DNA of 64,000 bases from positions 1,731,477 through 1,795,476 of the forward strand of contig CP029803.1 of assembly GCA_003226295.1 (NCBI GenBank), in the 5' to 3' direction. A program made the position numbers and the translations under genes. The notes beneath the pieces are model-generated. The model searched no databases. It was not told the origin of the DNA and worked only from the letters and a program-made list of their open reading frames with translations. Below, one piece after another: positions 27,068 to 35,547 of this stretch; the first letter of the stretch is position 1, and each line of letters starts with the position of its first letter. This DNA comes from Candidatus Moanabacter tarae. Lineage in GTDB: Bacteria; Verrucomicrobiota; Verrucomicrobiia; Opitutales; UBA2987.

Positions 27068-27856
27068 CTACTCCAAATTTTCCTTTTTTTTCTGCTCTAC
27101 TAGCCACTCTTGGTACTCTCGCTTTCCCTGCTCATCGAAAGGATAGTAACTTCTTAACGCCCCTCCTTGTTGTAATTTCAGGCGTGCGAAAACCTCGTGT
27201 TCTTCGCGCTCGCCCGCAATTTCTAGGACCTTAGGAATGAGGACAGGGGGTACGACAATGGCTCCGCCATCGTCTGCCATAATGATGTCACCGGGATTAA
27301 CCAGAACCTTACCACATCCGATGGGAAGATTCACATCTGCCGGGAAGAGGTTCATATGCCCAGCGCCCCCAGTGGTTACCCCTACAGACCAAACCGGTAC
27401 CTTTTGGTCATTGAAAATCTGTGCCGAATCCCTGATCGCAGCATCGATTACTACTCCTTCTCCACCCTGGGCTTTAAAGTAGATCATGAGCATCTCCCCA
27501 AAGCAACCAGTGGCGAGATCGCCTCGGCCATCGACCACAATGACGTCGCCGGATTTCACATGATCAAAAACTTCCCACAACGCAGAGCGCACTTCCCCCG
27601 CTTCCTCGCCTTCAGTCTTTGATTCTTCCGGTGAACCTCCTGGAATCTTATAACCACGCATCTGGTCTTCCCGTTGCGGAACAAATCGAAGAGTCAGTGC
27701 TGGTCCTACGATTTTACTGCCAGGCACACGGGCGACTGGACCTTCGATGAAGGTACGGCGTACCCCCAACAGATCCATTGTTGAGGTAACCGCATCCGTT
27801 CCAAGTTCACGGAGAGCTTCAATGACATCAGGTGAGGGTCGTTTGATTTCTTTCAT
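27068..27856 (-). CDS. RraA-like family protein (HMG/CHA aldolase type)
   Basis: A 262-residue RraA-fold protein. GCFGEMLMIYFKAQGGEGVV (117-136) followed by IDAAIRDS, with Arg142-Asp143, is the signature loop of class II HMG/CHA aldolases and RraA. NPGDIIMADDGGAIVVPP is the conserved strand after it. Expected activities are aldol cleavage of 4-hydroxy-4-methyl-2-oxoglutarate-like compounds or oxaloacetate decarboxylation with a divalent metal; RNase E inhibition is unlikely here. An AGGA precedes the ATG. It is downstream of the methylaspartate ammonia-lyase gene on the same strand, 251 bases away. It is shorter than, and quite different from, the RraA-like protein near 7 kb. Confidence 0.85.
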   Translation of the reverse strand: MKEIKRPSPDVIEALRELGTDAVTSTMDLLGVRRTFIEGPVARVPGSKIVGPALTLRFVPQREDQMRGYKIPGGSPEESKTEGEEAGEVRSALWEVFDHVKSGDVIVVDGRGDLATGCFGEMLMIYFKAQGGEGVVIDAAIRDSAQIFNDQKVPVWSVGVTTGGAGHMNLFPADVNLPIGCGKVLVNPGDIIMADDGGAIVVPPVLIPKVLEIAGEREEHEVFARLKLQQGGALRSYYPFDEQGKREYQEWLVEQKKKENLE

Positions 27857-28107
27857 AGTCCTGTTTTAAGTAAGTTAGTGAAGTTTTAATAGGAGACCGA
27901 CGGCCAAATATTCGGATAACACCCCGGGAGTCTCTTAACAATGATTGAATCAGTCAATCCGCGTTAGACTGGAATCGTCGGAATTTATCTCTATCTTTCG
28001 ACGTTGTAAAAATACTCTTTGGTCACAGCAACCATAAATTACTAAGATTCTGAAACCATGTAATACGAGTCATGATTTCTTCTCTGGTTTGTACACATTC
28101 GGATAGC

Positions 28108-29340
28108 TCATCTTCGAGCTTCGATGATCGCCAGAGTCCGAACCATCTCATTGTAGACTATCTGCATCCCTTCATCAACACCGAGTCCGGGTCGGGCCAT
28201 AACCCAAGCGGGCCTGGCAGCCAAGGCAACGTGGGCAATCATTCGGGCTGATTGATCGGTTTCGGCACAGGATCCTCCAAGTATGGGGCGAACATTTCCG
28301 GACCAACATTCTCTTATTGCCCGAGCCGTATTGGCAATCGATCCTAGATCCGGACTCTTCACATTGATCATGTCTACTACTCCGGCCTTAATAAATTCGC
28401 GAATGTCACCTAGCCCGTTAGCGTGTTCATCCACTACGAGATTCACAGGCGATCCCCTCTCAGAGATGGCGTACTTTATTTTTCCCAACATATCGATTTG
28501 AGCTTGGCGGGTTTCCATAATCACCGGTGTTTCGATACATAAATCCAGAGGTGAAGCAACTTTGTGGAGTTCCGATAGGTAATCTGCTATTTGATCCGGG
28601 TCATGCTCGAAAACTTTTCCGGGAAGGCCGTATACATCGAGATGGATCTCAGGATTGTAACCCTCCTCTCCGAATTTCTCAATCCTCTCAACAATCCAAC
28701 CGATATATTCCTTTAGCAATTCTCCTTCGCACCCGAAAGTCGTTTCCACGTCGTTAATCACGCCGTGAGGCAAAGTGTCGGCCTGTTTCAGGATCCCCTT
28801 ATCTACTACATTTTTACGATCATCCGACTGGATATAGATTGGAATTTTCGCGTCAGGCGCTTCTACCCCTAACTCTTTCGCAACAACCTCAGCTGGAGTC
28901 ATCTTCTGACTGAGCGCGCACGCCTCTAACAATGCCTGTGAAATACCATACATGACCGCCGGAAGATGGAGACGCGAATCAAAGTCCTGCTCCTCAAGGT
29001 TGTCTGACATTTCAAAAAATCCACTTACGTCCCATCCCTGAAGCAACTCGCAGATATCCGATAGAAACGGCAGCTGTTCTTCCACATCAAATCGGCCTCG
29101 CCGCCCACCAGCCGAAGCATAGCAGACACTAGTGGCATCGCCCCAGACGGTATGACCGGAGTCTAGTAACAACACGAAACAGGCAGCATCATTCGGCTCA
29201 CGTATGGATCGGAATCCCGGACTACAAGGATCTCCCAGATAAACAAACCCATCCTTTTCCGCTCCAGCTCGGATGGCTTCAAGATCATCATTGTAATATC
29301 CCCCCATTCCGTGGACAACGATCGCTTTTTCAATCTTCAT
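28108..29340 (-). CDS. 3-methylaspartate ammonia-lyase
   Basis: A 410-residue enolase-superfamily protein of the methylaspartate ammonia-lyase family (EC 4.3.1.2), which converts threo-3-methylaspartate to mesaconate and ammonia. Catalytic residues line up with the clostridial enzyme (413 residues; His194, Asp238, Glu273, Asp307, Lys331): here His192 (LPHGVIND), Asp235 (HLDVYG), Glu270 (CIETPV), Asp304 (VVDEHANG) and Lys328 (NVKSPDLG), an almost constant offset. Segments QSDDRKNVVDKGILKQAD also fit. The glutamate mutase genes usually found with it in glutamate fermentation or the methylaspartate cycle are absent from the window, so the pathway is unclear; action on a related amino acid is possible. 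Confidence 0.9.
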   Translation of the reverse strand: MKIEKAIVVHGMGGYYNDDLEAIRAGAEKDGFVYLGDPCSPGFRSIREPNDAACFVLLLDSGHTVWGDATSVCYASAGGRRGRFDVEEQLPFLSDICELLQGWDVSGFFEMSDNLEEQDFDSRLHLPAVMYGISQALLEACALSQKMTPAEVVAKELGVEAPDAKIPIYIQSDDRKNVVDKGILKQADTLPHGVINDVETTFGCEGELLKEYIGWIVERIEKFGEEGYNPEIHLDVYGLPGKVFEHDPDQIADYLSELHKVASPLDLCIETPVIMETRQAQIDMLGKIKYAISERGSPVNLVVDEHANGLGDIREFIKAGVVDMINVKSPDLGSIANTARAIRECWSGNVRPILGGSCAETDQSARMIAHVALAARPAWVMARPGLGVDEGMQIVYNEMVRTLAIIEARR

Positions 29341-29559
29341 TCCTAGCTTCTATATACGGGGTACAAAAATTCGAATATTTTATAAGGTGCTGTTAGCACT
29401 CCCATATCTCTGGAAGTATTTTGATTGAGGAACAAGAAATCCAACCGTAAGCCTTCAATAATCCCAGCTAAACTGGACCAGATCCATGGAAAAAATATCG
29501 TTACTCCAATTAATCTTGATACCCTTGACATACTCGATCTAGTAAAGCGAGATGGTTGA

Positions 29560-30765
29560 GTGGCCAGCAAAAGTAAGGAATATTCAGAAGCCCAGCAGTT
29601 ACTTGACGAGGGGTTTTTCATCGTAAATGAGGTTATACCTCCTTCCGAACTGGAAACGGTAAGAAGCAGCTGCGAGAAACTAGTCGAACGACAGCGAGAA
29701 ATCTGGGAGCAAGAGCGTGGTGAAAATGAACCACCGGGTGGGCGTTGGGCAACTGAACGACAACCCCGTCTTGGGGATTACGAGCAATTTATAGACTCTG
29801 AAACGGTAGCTGCGATAGAGTTTCTCTATGGCAACAAGACATTAGGAACCTGCCTCCGCATTATGGGCGCGCCTGATGCCTCTCCAACCTCCTTCATGCT
29901 GATGTGCAACCCGGTCGAGGACCATGGCCCAGCCGAGTGGCACCGTGACATCCACCCGATCGACCAGGCACCCCTCTGCGGCTTGGAGCAGGATCTACAA
30001 GCCAACGGTCCCTGTTATCTGCAGTGGAATATTCCTCTCTATGACGACAATGTTCTTTGGGTGGTACCGGGCAGTCACCGACGTCCGAATACCTCAGAGG
30101 AAAATGAGCAACTCCACCGCGACCGAAAAGTCCCTCTTCCAGGGAGCATTCCCGTAGATCTTAAGGCGGGTGACGGCGTGGTGTACACAAATACCATCTT
30201 ACATTGGGGCAGCAATTACAGCAGCAAGCTGCGGCGGACTGTTCACCTCGGATACCGGTCATATGGAGGGAAGCTTTTCCCTTACGTACCACAAATGCGC
30301 CGCGAAGCGAGGTACGAGTCCTTTCTGAATGATGAGTGTGCTGCGTTATGTAGTCGCCATCAATTGCTCTACGACGAAGAATGCAACCGCATCGAGGCCT
30401 TCTATCGCGCCATCCTAGCTAAGGACAAGGGATTGTTTTACGCGGGTCTTGAAACCTTTCACCCCGGTGAAAACAATAGGATTGTCGCACTAATTTTATT
30501 TTCCAAACTGGCTTATAAGATCTGTATAGGTTCGCACCCCAATCGGGAAAGCTATGGCAACGATTGGTCACAAGATATGGTCATTGGGCCGCGATTCTCC
30601 AAAAAGGAAAAGGAGTTGCTGTGGTCTCGGTTTGAATCCCTAGACCATCGTCTTCAAGCTGATGAGGAACAATTCGTCCCTGGCTTTCAGTCCGGACCCA
30701 TGCACTATTTTTTTGAAGAGATTCCGGAAGGGCTTGATGTAGACTCATTTGTCGCCAACTGGTAA
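29560..30765 (+). CDS. phytanoyl-CoA dioxygenase (PhyH) family protein, long form
   Basis: A 401-residue PhyH oxygenase, longer than usual because of about 130 extra residues at the C-terminus. His128 and Asp130 (AEWHRDIHP) with distal His215 (ILHWGSNY) form the iron site, and Arg225 or 226 (LRRTVHLGYRS) is the 2-oxoglutarate anchor. LWVVPGSHRR is the usual family strand. The C-terminal part (from about 260) is helical, contains no known domain I recognise, and ends with FEEIPEGLDVDSFVANW. The start appears to be a GTG. It is divergent from the ammonia-lyase gene, with a cupin gene next on the same strand. Confidence 0.88.
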   Translation: MASKSKEYSEAQQLLDEGFFIVNEVIPPSELETVRSSCEKLVERQREIWEQERGENEPPGGRWATERQPRLGDYEQFIDSETVAAIEFLYGNKTLGTCLRIMGAPDASPTSFMLMCNPVEDHGPAEWHRDIHPIDQAPLCGLEQDLQANGPCYLQWNIPLYDDNVLWVVPGSHRRPNTSEENEQLHRDRKVPLPGSIPVDLKAGDGVVYTNTILHWGSNYSSKLRRTVHLGYRSYGGKLFPYVPQMRREARYESFLNDECAALCSRHQLLYDEECNRIEAFYRAILAKDKGLFYAGLETFHPGENNRIVALILFSKLAYKICIGSHPNRESYGNDWSQDMVIGPRFSKKEKELLWSRFESLDHRLQADEEQFVPGFQSGPMHYFFEEIPEGLDVDSFVANW

Positions 30766-30897
30766 TTAAATTGCCTTATCAGGAATCTTGTAAGCGTTCT
30801 CAGTTCAATTTAGGATATGAGAATTCGAGTACTCAGTACCCGTTCGGGTTCCCCTACTTTTAAAAAAGCTCTGTGAAGTATTGAAATCTAAAGGACC

Positions 30898-31749
30898 ATG
30901 CCATCTCTTTCTCCCATCCCCTCAAATAGAGAAGTTGGTATCGAAATTGATAATTACATTGGCCATCCGAGCCAATCCCCTGAAATCACTTCTCACGAGT
31001 ATATAATAACGCAAAGGATCCTGAGCGGGGGAGATCCAAATACCCCGAGCAAGCCTGGTGCTGTTCTCATGTGTTATACGGAAGTAGCTACGGCAAATCT
31101 TGAAGAGAATACGCAAACGCCATTGATCAAATTAGGGAAACAGCAACTCTTCTATGTCGAACAAGGAAGGGGAAAAATCGATGACGGAAATCACTTCTGG
31201 GATCTCAAACCTGGAACTGGAGTTTTAATTGCTCCAGAAACCGCTCACCGTTTTACGAGCACAACTGAAGAACCCCTACAAATGATTCTGACATCCTGGT
31301 ATCAGAAAGATGGAGTGCAACCGATCTACCCAATTCGTGTCAGAAACATCGACCAAATCCCAAGCGAAAAAGCAGCACATTGGGACGCCTACATAGGGAA
31401 AGAACTCTTCGGACCAGGCGATGGTCTGCACCCCAATGAACAATTCTCAATCGTACATGTCCCGCCGATGATGATGGGCGACCCTCACGCTCATGATGTT
31501 GGCTTTGAGGAAGTCTGGTTGAAATTAGGACCAGACGACGCCTATATGCTGCTAGGCAGTAGCCTTCGCGAAATGCCAATGCACACTGCCTATCTCTGTC
31601 CACCTAACGGCAAATCGGTACACAGTAACTTAAACCTGCTATCGGACAAAACACAGCAATGGTTTTACTTCGCTCGTTTTCCCTACCCTCTAACCAATAA
31701 TCCAGATAGACCGATTCAAGAGTCTAAACCCTTGAATCATCATTCTTGA
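30898..31749 (+). CDS. cupin-domain protein, probable bicupin
   Basis: A 283-residue protein with cupin folds. In the first half QQLFYVEQGRGKIDDG (81-96) and PGTGVLIAPETAHRFTSTTEEPLQMI (106-131) form the classic two cupin motifs, with His at the PETAH position. The second half has GDPHAHDVGFEEVWLKLGP, matching a HxH...E cupin motif 1, and ends with PPNGKSVHSNLN, the motif 2 part. It therefore looks like a two-domain cupin able to bind metal in the C-terminal domain. Function is unknown; it follows the long PhyH gene after 132 bases on the same strand and may act on the same compound. Confidence 0.8.
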   Translation: MPSLSPIPSNREVGIEIDNYIGHPSQSPEITSHEYIITQRILSGGDPNTPSKPGAVLMCYTEVATANLEENTQTPLIKLGKQQLFYVEQGRGKIDDGNHFWDLKPGTGVLIAPETAHRFTSTTEEPLQMILTSWYQKDGVQPIYPIRVRNIDQIPSEKAAHWDAYIGKELFGPGDGLHPNEQFSIVHVPPMMMGDPHAHDVGFEEVWLKLGPDDAYMLLGSSLREMPMHTAYLCPPNGKSVHSNLNLLSDKTQQWFYFARFPYPLTNNPDRPIQESKPLNHHS

Positions 31750-31913
31750 ATTATCCTCGATCTTAATTCCCGTAGGATTGGCTTGTGATTGGCCAGATTC
31801 TTGGAGATAGCAAGAGTTTAGGGCTATAGTTTGTCCCAACCATATAGCAACACGCCGCAGGTCACCTAAAATCTGACAGGAAGCACCCAAACAACCCTAT
31901 CTTTATCCTGGTC

Positions 31914-32894
31914 TTAGCAAAGACTCTTTTCCAATTTTAAGATTAAATCCCGGCTCGGGTCTTCTCCCTGCTTCATAGCCTCAATTGCTATCTCCTCAAA
32001 GAGATCATCCTTTATTCCCTCAGCGGCACAAAGTTCCTTTAATTGATCTCTAAAAATCTGCAATTCAGGTTGGGTACGTTCGGCTTGCCACATTATCGGC
32101 ATCCTCGCCGGATAAGTTATGGAGTTGAGAGCAAGTCTTGCGAGACTGCTATTATTAGGCAAAGAACGGTGAACAGCACAGCAATGGAACATTAGGATAT
32201 CCCCTATTTCATACGACGAAGAAGCCCATTCTCCGTGGACATCCTCTTCGGGTACGCCTTTCTGAACCCGCCCTTTTAGATGATAGGAATAGACTCCATC
32301 AAATTCCACATGATCCCGAAGGCCGTATTTATGAGATCCAGATGCGATGGCCAATCCACCATTGACAATTTCCAAGTCCATCAAAGGGATCCAAATCATG
32401 CGAAATTGGTCGTGCTCTCGGACGTAAAAATAGTCCTGATGAGAGGGAGTCAAATAAGCATCATCGGTTGGCATGGCGTAACGGATTCCTAGAGATCGTG
32501 AGATATGTGCCCTCTCTCCATAGGCGATATCGAGAGTCGCTTGGAGCTCCGGAGAAGCAATAATCTCCTGGATGGAGCTCAAATTGTGGAAGGGGGCATC
32601 GTCGACTTCAATTACGGAAGTGCCAGGCTTGATGATGGGATCTGTTGAATCTCCCTTAACTACTCCTTGGTCTCGAAGAGTTTTTGTCAGATCCTCCTTT
32701 GCCTTGAGGATCTGCTCCCTGTTTAGAACATTCTTGAAAAACAGATACCCATTTTCGTTGAAGGAATTTCGAATTTCGGCCGGAGTATCCCTCGCGATTC
32801 GGACTTCGTGGAAAGGAGATAGGGAACTTTTACTTTGCATAGGCGAAATGTCATTCACGGCATTTGCTTCTTCAAGAAGAGAAAAGCCACACAT
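31914..32894 (-). CDS. phytanoyl-CoA dioxygenase (PhyH) family protein, module 2
   Basis: A 326-residue PhyH oxygenase. Iron ligands: His152 and Asp154 (PSHQDYFY) and His242 (AVHRSLPN); Arg253 is eleven residues on, as expected for binding 2-oxoglutarate. GGLAIASGSHKYG (179-191) is the family strand. GEWASSSYEIGDILMFH before the distal His parallels GRWLTSEYKMGDLLIFT in the PhyH of module 1, which marks the two as the same subtype. An N-terminal stretch of about 30 residues precedes the core; an internal ATG at residue 19 is a possible alternative start. Last gene in a minus-strand run with two enolase-superfamily genes and an M19-like gene. Confidence 0.9.
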   Translation of the reverse strand: MCGFSLLEEANAVNDISPMQSKSSLSPFHEVRIARDTPAEIRNSFNENGYLFFKNVLNREQILKAKEDLTKTLRDQGVVKGDSTDPIIKPGTSVIEVDDAPFHNLSSIQEIIASPELQATLDIAYGERAHISRSLGIRYAMPTDDAYLTPSHQDYFYVREHDQFRMIWIPLMDLEIVNGGLAIASGSHKYGLRDHVEFDGVYSYHLKGRVQKGVPEEDVHGEWASSSYEIGDILMFHCCAVHRSLPNNSSLARLALNSITYPARMPIMWQAERTQPELQIFRDQLKELCAAEGIKDDLFEEIAIEAMKQGEDPSRDLILKLEKSLC

Positions 32895-32989
32895 AAAACC
32901 CTAAAATACCAAAGCAATTAGTTTAGCCCCAATTAAATGGGCTAAGATACTGAAGGTATCTGGGCTAATCAATAAAGCCCGATGGCCCC

Positions 32990-34126
32990 CTACTCAACTA
33001 CCTCCTCAGTAAGATCCTCAATAATATCCCAGTCAAGATCGACCCCGAGTCCCGGACCTTCCGGCATATGGACGTATCCGTCCTTCAATTTTAAGGGATT
33101 TCTAATTGCCTCGTTCGTATGGAATTCGAAAGGCGGATGCACTTCGAGTAATACTGTGTTCTCAATAGCTCCGTTCGCTTGAACCGATGAAAATCCCCAC
33201 ATGTGGTCGTGGGCCGACACATGCATCGAAGCACCTAACGCATGGGTGAGGTTGGCAAGCTTTACAATTTCCGTTATGCCGCCAGTATGAATCATGGGCT
33301 TAATAGCGTCGGCCGCGCCGAGAGCTAACATTTGCGCATAACTATTAAAATGGTGAGGGAAGTACTCACCCGTTACAATCGGGATATCTAGTACATCACA
33401 GATCTGTTTTAAACCGCGAAAATCGTGATCTCTTAATGGTTCCTCGTACCAGAGGTAACCTTGTTCCTCGAGAGCACGCCCTACGCGGATGGCTTCTTTC
33501 AAATTGTAATACCCAACAGCATCGTGCATGAGGTAGAAATCGGGGCCTACCGCCTCCCGCAATTCACCAGCCAGCTCAATCATAAACTTTGGCCCAGCAT
33601 AGCAGTGGTCCTTACTGCCTAGATACCCCTGTTCCTTGACCATAAGTGCGAATTCAAGGAAATGATCTTTTTGTAATCCTTCGGGGCCCATAGTGCCAGA
33701 TTGCGTTCGGTAAGCTCCCACCTTATCACAGCAGCCTCCCAACAATTTCCATACTGGAATGCCCAACCGTTTACCCGCAATGTCCCATAAAGCGATGTCA
33801 ATTGCACCTCGCAGTCCTTTGGGCGGCCATGTTAGCCGTTCCAGCATGAACATATCGTGCCAGATTCGCTCCCGTGCCATTGCATCTCGTCCGATCAGGT
33901 GTTCACGAAATTTCTCTGTGATGAACCTAGCCGTTACAGGGTCGATCATATTACTCCAACCCTCAATCCCATCCTCTGTAATAATTCGAAGGAGACCATC
34001 CTTCTTATCGGCCAAAGAACCACCTTCCTTTAGCATGTGGATTTTAATATCAGTAATACGAAGTGGTTCATACCCTTCGTATTCCTCTTCCTGCCAAGGA
34101 CCCGCACTTCTATTATCCATTACCAT
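32990..34126 (-). CDS. mandelate racemase/muconate lactonizing enzyme family protein (KDH type)
   Basis: A 378-residue enolase-superfamily enzyme. Ligands Asp202 (LMHDAV), Glu228 (WYEEPL) and Glu254 (VTGEYF) are present, and the second-strand motif is K172-D173-H174 followed by CYAG. HVSAHDHMWGF (302-312) offers candidate His residues on the opposite face. The N-terminus (MVMDNRSAGPWQ) is shared in pattern with the paralogue at 35.5-36.7 kb. Probable acid-sugar or hydroxy-acid dehydratase, racemase or epimerase; the substrate is not predictable. Located 95 bases upstream of the PhyH gene on the same strand. Confidence 0.92.
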   Translation of the reverse strand: MVMDNRSAGPWQEEEYEGYEPLRITDIKIHMLKEGGSLADKKDGLLRIITEDGIEGWSNMIDPVTARFITEKFREHLIGRDAMARERIWHDMFMLERLTWPPKGLRGAIDIALWDIAGKRLGIPVWKLLGGCCDKVGAYRTQSGTMGPEGLQKDHFLEFALMVKEQGYLGSKDHCYAGPKFMIELAGELREAVGPDFYLMHDAVGYYNLKEAIRVGRALEEQGYLWYEEPLRDHDFRGLKQICDVLDIPIVTGEYFPHHFNSYAQMLALGAADAIKPMIHTGGITEIVKLANLTHALGASMHVSAHDHMWGFSSVQANGAIENTVLLEVHPPFEFHTNEAIRNPLKLKDGYVHMPEGPGLGVDLDWDIIEDLTEEVVE

Positions 34127-34309
34127 AGTGTCAGCTAATTTAGCCCTTCTGCAGTACTTGGCAAGGATTTCGCACCTTATCTAGTCTAGTAATTCTAATT
34201 CCAATCTCCTAATCAGGAAAGCAACGGAGATCATTCGTTTTGATAATCCCTTTAATTATTGCTGATATCGCTCAGAAATCTAAAACAAATTTGTAAGAAC
34301 CAAATCATA

Positions 34310-35326
34310 TTACTCAGCCCAAACCCTCCGTAGCAAATTAAGCCAGTTCTCTCCTAGAATCTTTCGAATGTCTTCTTCTTCGTACCCCCAATTCGATAAA
34401 ACATCAGGGATTCCAGGAAACTTGCACGGAGTCTCGAGACCTTTGGGAGAATGAGCTAATTTGTGGTAATTCTTCTGACTTTCGAAGAAGGTTGATGGCA
34501 ATTTCGTCCCTTGTTGGGATCCTATATAGTCCCAGAACTCCTGAGTCTGATCTTGAGTGAAATCAGTTCCGATGCCTACATGATCGATACCTACTCGCTG
34601 AACTAGATCGTCAATGGCAGCTCCGAAATCCTCAATCGTCGAACCTCGACCAGAAGGTAAAAATCGATTGAAGGCAGGAGTTCCGACAACGCCGCCTCTT
34701 TCGGCCAGAAGTCTAAGGGCCTCGTCAGTCTTGTTACGGGCGATTTCACAATAGCTCCGGGCGTGCGCGTGCGTAAAAGCAACCGGCTTACTCGACATCT
34801 CGATAGCTTCGATAGTGGTCCTTTCTCCGCAGTGCGAAAGGTCAATAAGGATACCGAGACGGTTCATCTCCCGTACAGCATCAATCCCAAAATTGCTTAA
34901 TCCCTCATCAGATCGTTCATAACAACCATTACCAATGAAGTTGCGTTCGTGGAAAGTGAGCTGCATAATCATTATGCCCAGAGACCGAAACAACTCTATC
35001 CGCCTCAGATCGTTTTCAATAGGCGTTGAGTTCTGCCATCCAAGGATAATTCCTACTCTTCCATCCTTTTTAGCCTGCAGGATGTCACTAACCGAACGAA
35101 TTTGTGTAATTACTTTCCGCCGCTCGTGAAATCTCAACTTCCAGTTTGCGATATGATCCATTGCCTGCTGAAAATTCTCCCACGTGACGAGGGTAGCGTT
35201 AATCGCGGTAAGGCGCCCTGCCTGTAAACTCTCGAAGACAGCAGGGCTGTCCCAATTGCTTACGTTGAGAGCATCTATGACAATAGCATCATCATAGATA
35301 TTTTGTACGATCGAATTCGTTGACAT
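34310..35326 (-). CDS. M19 (renal dipeptidase-like) family protein with altered metal site
   Basis: A 338-residue amidohydrolase-fold protein of the M19 membrane-dipeptidase family. His165 (LSHCGERT), His186 (FTHAHAR) and Asp255 (GIGTDF) match conserved positions. The usual N-terminal HxD metal motif (IDGHNDLP) is IDALNVSN here (17-24) and the bridging Glu appears to be Gln98 (GWQNS), so the standard dinuclear zinc site is not complete. No signal peptide is apparent, so it is probably cytoplasmic. I start at MSTNSIVQ; about 20 upstream codons are open. It sits between two paralogous enolase-superfamily genes on the same strand. It may hydrolyse a different bond, use one metal, or be non-catalytic. 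Confidence 0.85.
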   Translation of the reverse strand: MSTNSIVQNIYDDAIVIDALNVSNWDSPAVFESLQAGRLTAINATLVTWENFQQAMDHIANWKLRFHERRKVITQIRSVSDILQAKKDGRVGIILGWQNSTPIENDLRRIELFRSLGIMIMQLTFHERNFIGNGCYERSDEGLSNFGIDAVREMNRLGILIDLSHCGERTTIEAIEMSSKPVAFTHAHARSYCEIARNKTDEALRLLAERGGVVGTPAFNRFLPSGRGSTIEDFGAAIDDLVQRVGIDHVGIGTDFTQDQTQEFWDYIGSQQGTKLPSTFFESQKNYHKLAHSPKGLETPCKFPGIPDVLSNWGYEEEDIRKILGENWLNLLRRVWAE

Positions 35327-35547
35327 AGTAATAAACTCTAAGAAATTTTTTCGACTTACTATTGATGGGCCCAGACTTGAGGGCAAAACACTCCTAATGC
35401 TGAGTACACTGGGCTAGACCATTCCTCCAACAGAATGGATAAACCGCTGAGAATCCGCTCTCACCTGTGATAAATAAAGTTTTACTGGAAATGCAAACAA
35501 GGGGGAATTCCGGAATCATAAATTCAAAAGGCAACAGCTCTCACAGG

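Noticed and set aside
29525-29553. TTGACA as a promoter for the long PhyH gene
   Set aside because: No acceptable -10 at 16-18 bases and it lies almost on the start codon.
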